A stretch of 64,000 bases of DNA, taken from NCBI GenBank assembly GCA_905178155.1, contig CAJINV010000002.1, positions 11,720,591 to 11,784,590 on the forward strand. Direction: 5' to 3'. The notes under the pieces are model-generated. The model made no database searches and had not been told where the DNA came from. It saw nothing but the letters and a program-made list of their open reading frames with translations. Shown piece after piece: positions 57,808 through 64,000 of this stretch. A program made the position numbers and the translations under genes. The stretch is from Amoebophrya sp. A120 (taxonomy: Eukaryota > Sar > Dinophyceae > Syndiniales > Amoebophryaceae). Numbering within the stretch: position 1 is the stretch's first letter; each line of letters begins with the position of its first letter.

Positions 57808-58472
57808 TCTTTGAAAAGGCATGTTTTCCGACACTGTGAGGTTCTTGAACGAACGAGTCTTTCCGACTTCAGCTGTTAGCAGCTAGCAAAGGGAAGCGAC
57901 GTGATTGAAGAAAGTACTTGGGATTCGTACAACCAAAAACCGCACTAAACTTTAAACAAAGAGTTTTTTGGGTTATCATTGCCGGAGCCTGTTCGGCAAT
58001 GACGAACTACATGCAAGGTTGAGGTTCACTTTTTCTCGTGCCGTAGCTGCAGATCTGGTTTTTCTTTGTTTCTGTACTGAATTTGTGCTGATCTTCACGA
58101 ACAGCCTCGTCCTTGAGTCGTCGAATAGATCTCGGATCATCTTCTAGCATGCGAATCGTATTTTGACTTTGAAGTAGATCATGATGAAGATCCTCGAGTG
58201 CAAATTGGCTCTTACTTCTATGATCTTCGTTTGTGCTTTTTTCTTTTTTGGGATGTAAGAATCACAGTCAGTGGCACAGGTAGGTTAGAGTGACCTGCCT
58301 ATCTCGTCTAAAAAATCCAAGAGCGAAATCCGTGCGTAAGAACACAGAAGAATAATTCTCAGCAGTAAAACTAGCAGTAGCAACCCATCTGTTTAGCGAG
58401 ATGTTGCCTCGCACGTTGCATGTTTTGGTTTTTGTTGTTTTTGTTGGCGACCTGCGTAACTAGGGAACTTTT
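57808..58472. other. Intergenic spacer with hairpin and GATC cluster
   Basis: A 9-bp stem (TCATTGCCG / CGGCAATGA, 57976-57984 and 57994-58002, 9-nt loop) lies 170 bases after the stop codon. GATC occurs about seven times at 58045-58225. I see no gene. Confidence 0.5.
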
Positions 58473-61400
58473 ATGGTCATGACTGCTTCCACGATGCTTT
58501 GGCTCGTCAACTCTATCTTCGTGCTCTTGAGTTGCGAACGCTTGAGTTTTGCGTCGTCCGCGAACCGAATTAGGCACCAGCGTTTCCTGACGCTCGACGA
58601 GTACGACCGGTTTCTGGCCCAGAAGCGGGTCCAAACATGGACGAAGCAACTCGCGAAGAGAAAAAAAAGCGTGGGAGCTTCCGTGTCAAAGTTTCGGCAG
58701 TGGGTCGCGGCGACAAGGAATGTTCGGCGGAAGACGCCATCAGCGGCAAGAAGCGAAAGACAACAGCACCATCCAGAGAGCCGCGTTGTGCCTCCTGTAG
58801 CCGACGATGAAGCTGCAGAGGAGCCGCATGCGCCCCTACGCTTGCAGCTCGAGCGCAAAGTGCGGAGATGGATGCGCAGCGTGCGCGATTTGAACCGCAA
58901 CGAGATGCTCTTCGCTGTGATGGCCAGCCGCACGATGGAGTGGCGGGCGGTGGTATCCAGGAAAAAACACCCATCCCCATCTAATTTGTGATGCAAATAA
59001 AACATGCATAATTTGCACGGTCGTTTGTCATGCAAAAAATGGATGGGGATTGGTGTTTTTTCCTGGATAGGTGGCGATGGAGGACCTGGTTCTGAAGAAA
59101 ATGCCGCACGTGCGCTACGTCGTCGAAGAGTACCTGGACAACCTGCCGCGAGAGCGGCAGTGGAAGGTGCACTTCCGCAAGCAGGCTTCGCAGGTCCGGA
59201 AGTCGAAGAACAAGGACGTGTGGAAGGTGCGGAAGGAGTACATGAAGGTGCAGCGGCAGCAACTCGAGTTCATCACGCAGCACCCGCATTTGCCGCGGGA
59301 GATCGAGTGGGTCATGTTGCTGGACGACGACACCTGGTTTGACTGGGACCAGATGAGCCGCATGCTGCGCACCAAGGATCCGACCGACCCGGTGCTGTTT
59401 TCCTACATTTTGTCCGACGCCCAAGTCATCGGCTACGACTACCCGTGCGGCGGCGCCGGCATGGTGATGAGCCGCGCCGCCTACGACCTGATCTCCAAGC
59501 CGTTGGCCGACGACTCGATCTGCCCCTTTGTGAACTTCAACGACCTGACCCTGGGACTCTGCCTGAGCACCTTTCAGGTGCCGATGGTGCATTCGGAACT
59601 GATGCACTGCATGCCCACTCTGAACATGGCCAGCCGCTCGTGGGAGAACCTGAACGACGTGCAGGAGCAGGTCGCGTTTCATCGGTTAATCGCGTCCACC
59701 AACCTGGATGGTTTGATCGACATGCTTTCCGACCGCTCGCAGGCGCTGGAGCAGATCGCGGGCCTGGGGGCTGGCTGCCGCATGGCGCCGAAACTTGCGA
59801 CCAGTGACCACGTGGACTCGCGGATGCTCATGCTGCACGAGCGCATGCTACCTAGATTCGTCGAGAAATGCAACCGAGCAGCGGGAACAGGAGCCTTCGC
59901 AGGGCCGACAACATCCGGCCATGCAGCGTTCTCTAGCAGCACTAGAAGCAGTCTCGTGTCCTCGGTCGCGCGCTTCAATCCGGAGGCTGCGTGGCGAAGC
60001 GATTTCGATCCGGGGCAGAGCAGCCTGCTGTTCCAGCTCTTCGACGACTTTCATATTCCGCACATGCAGGCCCGGAAGTTCGCTCCCGCCGACTCGATCT
60101 ACAGTCGGGCGACAGCGAAAACCTTGCCAGTTTGGCTCGAAGGCCTTGTCCGAGCAGAAGGTACTTCTAGAGCATCATCCCCTAGCGGCGGAACCACGGA
60201 AAGTTACAGCCGGCGCCACGGCCGCCCAACGGCGCGGTTGCAGATGCGGTGGAAGTTGCGGCTCATGGCGCAGCGCGCGTTTCCGGCCGCAGACCGGATC
60301 TCCTTCAGCAAAGACCACGAGTTCACGCGCGTGCTGCGCCAGCAGCTAGACATGGACGGCAAGAAGACAGAAGAACTCGATGAATTGCGCCTCGAGGATG
60401 CGTTAAGCAAACGCTTTTCGACAGATAGAGTTTCTGGCTTACCGGACTGGGTCGATGTCGTGGTGCGTAATTTCAGGGCGATGTCCCCCCAGCGGAGCCA
60501 TGGAGTCAAAGATCTTCGCACGAGCAGTTCGAGTGCAAGGGACAAGACCAAGTGTGGGAGTTCCTGGACCTTTCTCAGCTTCTACGCGAGTACAACTTAC
60601 GTGAACTTGGAGTTGATGCAGAACCTTATCCGTGACTTGCACGAGCTCTTTCCTTGCGAACGATCCGTGTCAAAGGACAGACTCGATCTTCGTCCCGATA
60701 GTGCTACCAAAATAGAGGAGCTGCACGACTTGATTTTCGATGACGATCCCATTGCAGCAGCGAAAAGTAATCACGCCGACGAAAGAACAAGCGAGATGAA
60801 CTTTGACCACACTGCGGAACCTCAAAAAAAGCAAGGGCGCGACGAAAATGCGGACGACCCCACCACTTTCGACCTGGTGTCTGGCCAGCCGCCTTTAGCC
60901 GTTGCCTACATTCACACCGAGTCGCACATCGAGCCGGCAGCTGGGGTGCTGCTGAACGAGCAAGGAATTCGAAGATTGGAGACGTGCACCGCGAAGGATC
61001 AGCGAAGAATCGAGTTGCACCCGGAGATCCACAAGTTCATTTCCGTCACGGACGAGCTGAGCGTGAAGTTTTGGAAGCAGAAGAAGCTCCACTTGCCGCA
61101 GTTGCAGCTGCAGGACAACCTGCTCGGCGTGGACGTCTATAACGTATTGAAATTCTGTGGCGTCTTCCTGGTGCACTCGCGCCGCTTCGCGCCGAATCTC
61201 ACCGGTTTGATTACATATTCCACTTGGCGCCGGCCGCACCGCGCTCCTATCTCGGAGCTGGTCACAGCCGGGCAGGTTTGGAATCACCAGCGCATGGTGG
61301 CACTCACTATTTACGGCGAGGAACGGCAAAAGTGGCTCGCACTGGAGCAGACTGGTGAATTTGTCGAGCCAGAAGCTGCAGCAAGAGACAGTAAAGTCCG

Positions 61401-61683
61401 GAGCCACGACGGGGGCCGAGAGCAAGAAACTGCAGGGGCTTCTGCTCCTTCGAGTGATGTCACAGACCCGTCACAAGAAGGAGATGCCTCCTTTTTGTCA
61501 TCAGCAGCAGACGAAATAGCTGCGCCGCCGACCCGGTTTCGGTTCGAGAAGAACATAGAACAGAGTCGCATCCCCGGCGGCATTTTTGTTGGAGACATAG
61601 TTATGACGTACCGCTCAGAACACTTCCTGGCTGACGCGCAGGCTACAAACGACAAGAGAATACGCAAGAAGGACGAGACATAG
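58473..61683 (+). CDS. GT31 Fringe/beta-3-glycosyltransferase-like enzyme
   Basis: Exons are 58473-58953 and 59075-61683 around an introner, 1,029 aa. The N-terminus has a type II anchor or signal peptide (MLWLVNSIFVLLSCERLSFA). The catalytic signature is clear: EWVMLLDDDTWFDWDQM with the DDD metal site at residues 244-246, then YPCGGAGMVMSRAAYDLI (about 283-300), matching the Fringe GGAG motif, and NDLTLGLCL (about 315-323), matching the (D)DxxxG motif. The basic, helical region before the domain resembles a stem. More than 600 residues after residue 370 match nothing I recognise; they contain several Asp/Glu-rich and Ser-rich stretches. The likely site of action is the Golgi lumen. Donor and acceptor are unknown. 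Confidence 0.8.
58954..59069 (+). mobile_element. Introner IE9 (116 bp), family G
   Basis: This is the shortest copy. It has long inverted arms, TATCCAGGAAAAAACACCCA and TTGGTGTTTTTTCCTGGATA. The flanking direct repeat is GGTGG (58949-58953 and 59070-59074). Because the repeat starts with G, a canonical GT-AG intron (GTGGTATCC...GGATAG) excises exactly one element plus one repeat and gives WRAVAMEDL in frame. Confidence 0.93.
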
Positions 61684-61987
61684 ACGCAGCCATTGGTCGC
61701 GGTTTCTCTTTTTTGGCGGTTATGAGCTTCAATTGTACAACCCGGGAAGGCCGCGGGTTGTGGTGCGTGCAGGGGTGGCCGCTGTTCTTTACAACTCTTA
61801 TTTGATCTTTTATTTGCTTACGTTTTGCTTCTTGTTCTTCCAGACTTGCAACTTTGATAATCCGTCGCCCTTTTTGATTCGTTTCGCTCCTCGTCCGCGA
61901 CCGCGCTGTTTAGCCTCAGCTTTAAATTTGAGGCAGTACTGTGTGTAGTTTTGGGTATTGCACTTCCTTTGCGTACTAGCTTTGAAA
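61684..61987. other. Short intergenic spacer
   Basis: Between the stop of the GT31-like gene and the next ATG I see T-rich sequence and no feature I can name. Confidence 0.4.
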
Positions 61988-64000
61988 ATGAAGGAAAAAA
62001 GTGGCACCAAGTCACGGTTGCTGGTGCGCGGGAGAAGTCGCACAGAAAGGAACAAACGGGATCCGCACTGTGAGCAGCTACACCGGCCTGGTTCCAGCAC
62101 AGGTCTGCAGAAAACGCCTCCGCCAGCTGCTGCTGCGAGTACAAGCACGCCTCTTCGACGCAAGAAGAGTCACCCCCAAGAAGAGATCAACACTCATCAG
62201 AACGTCAAGGGTGGGCCGTCACCACGGGGGCAGGCCCACGCATCGAATCCGAAAAATGCCGCTCCAAATCCAATACATGCGGGGAAAGCGATAGCGAAAG
62301 GCGACGAGAATTTATCCACCCGGGCGGCAAAGCCTATCTTTGGAAAGGGGTTCGTGCAAGTTCCGTGTGGTCACGGTGGCGGGAAGCAAATGTCCCCATC
62401 ACCTTCTGGTGCGACGACATACGAGGAGAATAGGATCGAACCCGGTGCACCAGTAAGAGGAGCAGGATCTTGTTCGAGGCAGATGAATGCAAAGGCAACG
62501 GATCCACCAGCTGCCGGGGATGAAAGTGGTGTTCCTCAGAAGAGACGGTTGGACAGACGGGTTGTTCCGCTTCACTACTCACGCGGTTCCAACTCGTCCT
62601 TGGGCACGACCAGCAGCACGTCGTCGTCCAGGGCGTCGTCGCGGTCCACTTCCAAGAGTTCGGCCAAGAGTTCGGTTCGCGGAAACCGTGGTTCCTCGAG
62701 ACGACACGGACGCGCGCAGCGGTCAAAGAGAACATCCAGCGCGAGGACGTCGTTGGAGCAGCAGCTTCGAGGAAATGCACAAGGAAATAGAAACACTTCT
62801 AGATCTCGACCACACGACCGGGTCGTGATGAAGACCGCACGAGCGGCGGGGGCTGCTTTCAAACCACGGCAAATGATCAGGTCGCGAAGCAGCAGTGTGG
62901 CGAGTCTTTTGTCCAATGCATCGATGTCTGACCTGGAACGGGCTCACAAGAGGTTGCAGACGGTTCCAAAGTTGCGCGGGGGCGGGAAACCCACCGCGCT
63001 CTTGAACGATCTGGACCTCCACTACACTGACCCCAATACGGGCGACAAGTTTGTGCTGCCCTACGACCACCAGCCACTAAGCGATTACGTGAACTTGACG
63101 ATCAAGCAAGAGTGCAACCTCGCGATCACGTGGCGTACCTGGCCCATTCTGGACGAAGAAAAGATTTCTAGGTTTGAAACAAAAAGTGGGAACCCCCGGG
63201 ACACAACTGCACCAGAAATCAGTATACCGAAGCACGTTGTCGCACTGTCTTCGTTCTTGACACGAGTTTTCTGCGCTGTCTACCGCTGCGGACGCTTCGT
63301 TTTCATAAAGATGAAGAAGGTAGTCAAGTGTGTGGCGCGATATGTTTTTGCGTTGAAGAAGAGGAAGCAAGGAAGTAGAGCAGGACGGGACCACGGAGCG
63401 GGAGATCTTCAAGCTGCGGGCAACAAGAGAACGGCTGTGTCGGGAAGTTCTGACTCCGAAAAAGAAAGTTTACTACAAATCAGCGGTAAAAAGGTGGACG
63501 ACGTCGACGCGACGACAGGGAAACAAGGCACGCGCGATGCTGCTCCCTTCTTCTACGTGCACGGGCAAGATACAAATAACCTCAAGTTTTTGAACATGGC
63601 GATGCTCGGGTATGGGCTTTGCGCCGCTCTCACGGCCGGCGGTTTTTTTGGATCTCTCTTGCGAACGACCGCGGTCGTGAGCGATGGACTGTCTGGAGCT
63701 CCTCCGGCGAACAATTTAATCTTTCACAGTGGAGCCCGACGAGAATATGCTCGGGATTACGCGCCGCCGCAACCGGTTTTCTTGCACGCGGGATGGGCAC
63801 AAAATGTGCCTGGCCAACAAACCGCCCATACCGGTGCGAACTACGTTGCTCCGCATGGTCCCCCCGCTGCACAGCATCATCAAGTGCACCCCGATCGTGT
63901 GATTGGTGATCCCCGTGAGCTAGAGCCGCTGCGAGACCGCGTTTCGCTCCACAATAACGCCCTTGATTCTGGCAACGGCAACCTTCAGCAGCAGCAGCAG
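61988..64000 (+). CDS. N-terminal part of a membrane protein (671 codons, runs off the window)
   Basis: The frame from this ATG is open through all 671 codons to the last base. Residues 1-300 are strongly basic and rich in Ser, Arg and Gly (for example SNSLGTTSSTSSSRASSRST), probably disordered. A more ordered region follows (about 310-400, with DYVNLTIKQECNLAITWRTW). One hydrophobic segment lies at about 537-560 (MLGYGLCAALTAGGFFGSLL). The visible end is Pro/His/Gln-rich and finishes in five CAG codons. There is no signal peptide, so type II topology is plausible. Three shorter frames in this span are shadows. I recognise no family. Confidence 0.75.
   Translation, partial: MKEKSGTKSRLLVRGRSRTERNKRDPHCEQLHRPGSSTGLQKTPPPAAAASTSTPLRRKKSHPQEEINTHQNVKGGPSPRGQAHASNPKNAAPNPIHAGKAIAKGDENLSTRAAKPIFGKGFVQVPCGHGGGKQMSPSPSGATTYEENRIEPGAPVRGAGSCSRQMNAKATDPPAAGDESGVPQKRRLDRRVVPLHYSRGSNSSLGTTSSTSSSRASSRSTSKSSAKSSVRGNRGSSRRHGRAQRSKRTSSARTSLEQQLRGNAQGNRNTSRSRPHDRVVMKTARAAGAAFKPRQMIRSRSSSVASLLSNASMSDLERAHKRLQTVPKLRGGGKPTALLNDLDLHYTDPNTGDKFVLPYDHQPLSDYVNLTIKQECNLAITWRTWPILDEEKISRFETKSGNPRDTTAPEISIPKHVVALSSFLTRVFCAVYRCGRFVFIKMKKVVKCVARYVFALKKRKQGSRAGRDHGAGDLQAAGNKRTAVSGSSDSEKESLLQISGKKVDDVDATTGKQGTRDAAPFFYVHGQDTNNLKFLNMAMLGYGLCAALTAGGFFGSLLRTTAVVSDGLSGAPPANNLIFHSGARREYARDYAPPQPVFLHAGWAQNVPGQQTAHTGANYVAPHGPPAAQHHQVHPDRVIGDPRELEPLRDRVSLHNNALDSGNGNLQQQQQ

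Overview
The window is nuclear DNA of a eukaryote, most likely an alveolate of the dinoflagellate lineage. The best single guess is an Amoebophrya-like syndinian parasite. The evidence is spliced genes with GT-AG introns of roughly 140-210 nt, very long secreted or membrane proteins, no bacterial-type operons, a long run of same-strand genes, and nine short mobile introns. These mobile introns (introners, numbered IE1-IE9 here) have terminal inverted repeats, mostly TATC...GATA, and about 5-bp target duplications. Introners of this kind are known from Amoebophrya genomes. The organism call is inference, since no marker gene is present.

Layout. From 12.8 kb leftward past base 1 runs one giant minus-strand gene of at least 14 exons and more than 3,300 codons. 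I rebuilt it exon by exon with matching phases. It encodes a membrane-anchored or secreted protein of repeated beta-type modules and carries three introners. A 3.4-kb divergent intergenic region (12.8-16.3 kb) follows, with a G-rich minisatellite, an AT-rich core, the same minisatellite inverted, and a GC-rich degenerate repeat. From 16.3 kb to the right edge every supported gene is on the plus strand: a DOT1-type histone methyltransferase, a 1,554-aa secretory GT-B-like protein, a signal-peptide protein ending in a CaaX-like tail, a 2,304-aa coiled-coil protein, a small Cys-rich membrane protein, uroporphyrinogen-III synthase, a repeat-rich spacer, a 2,353-aa Ala/Gly/Pro-rich membrane protein with three introners and a fresh 300-bp tandem array, a GT32-like glycosyltransferase, a LicD/fukutin-like transferase, a coiled-coil protein, a GT31 Fringe-like glycosyltransferase, and the first 671 codons of a membrane protein that leaves the window.

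Functional themes. Three of the last five genes, plus the 19.4-kb gene more weakly, look like secretory-pathway glycan enzymes, and two giant genes encode surface-type proteins. The most notable system is the introners. Nine copies from about seven sequence families all sit inside reading frames, and removal of the element plus one target-duplication copy restores the frame in all nine. Two families are each present in opposite orientations relative to their host genes, so the spliceosome apparently removes the same element from either strand.
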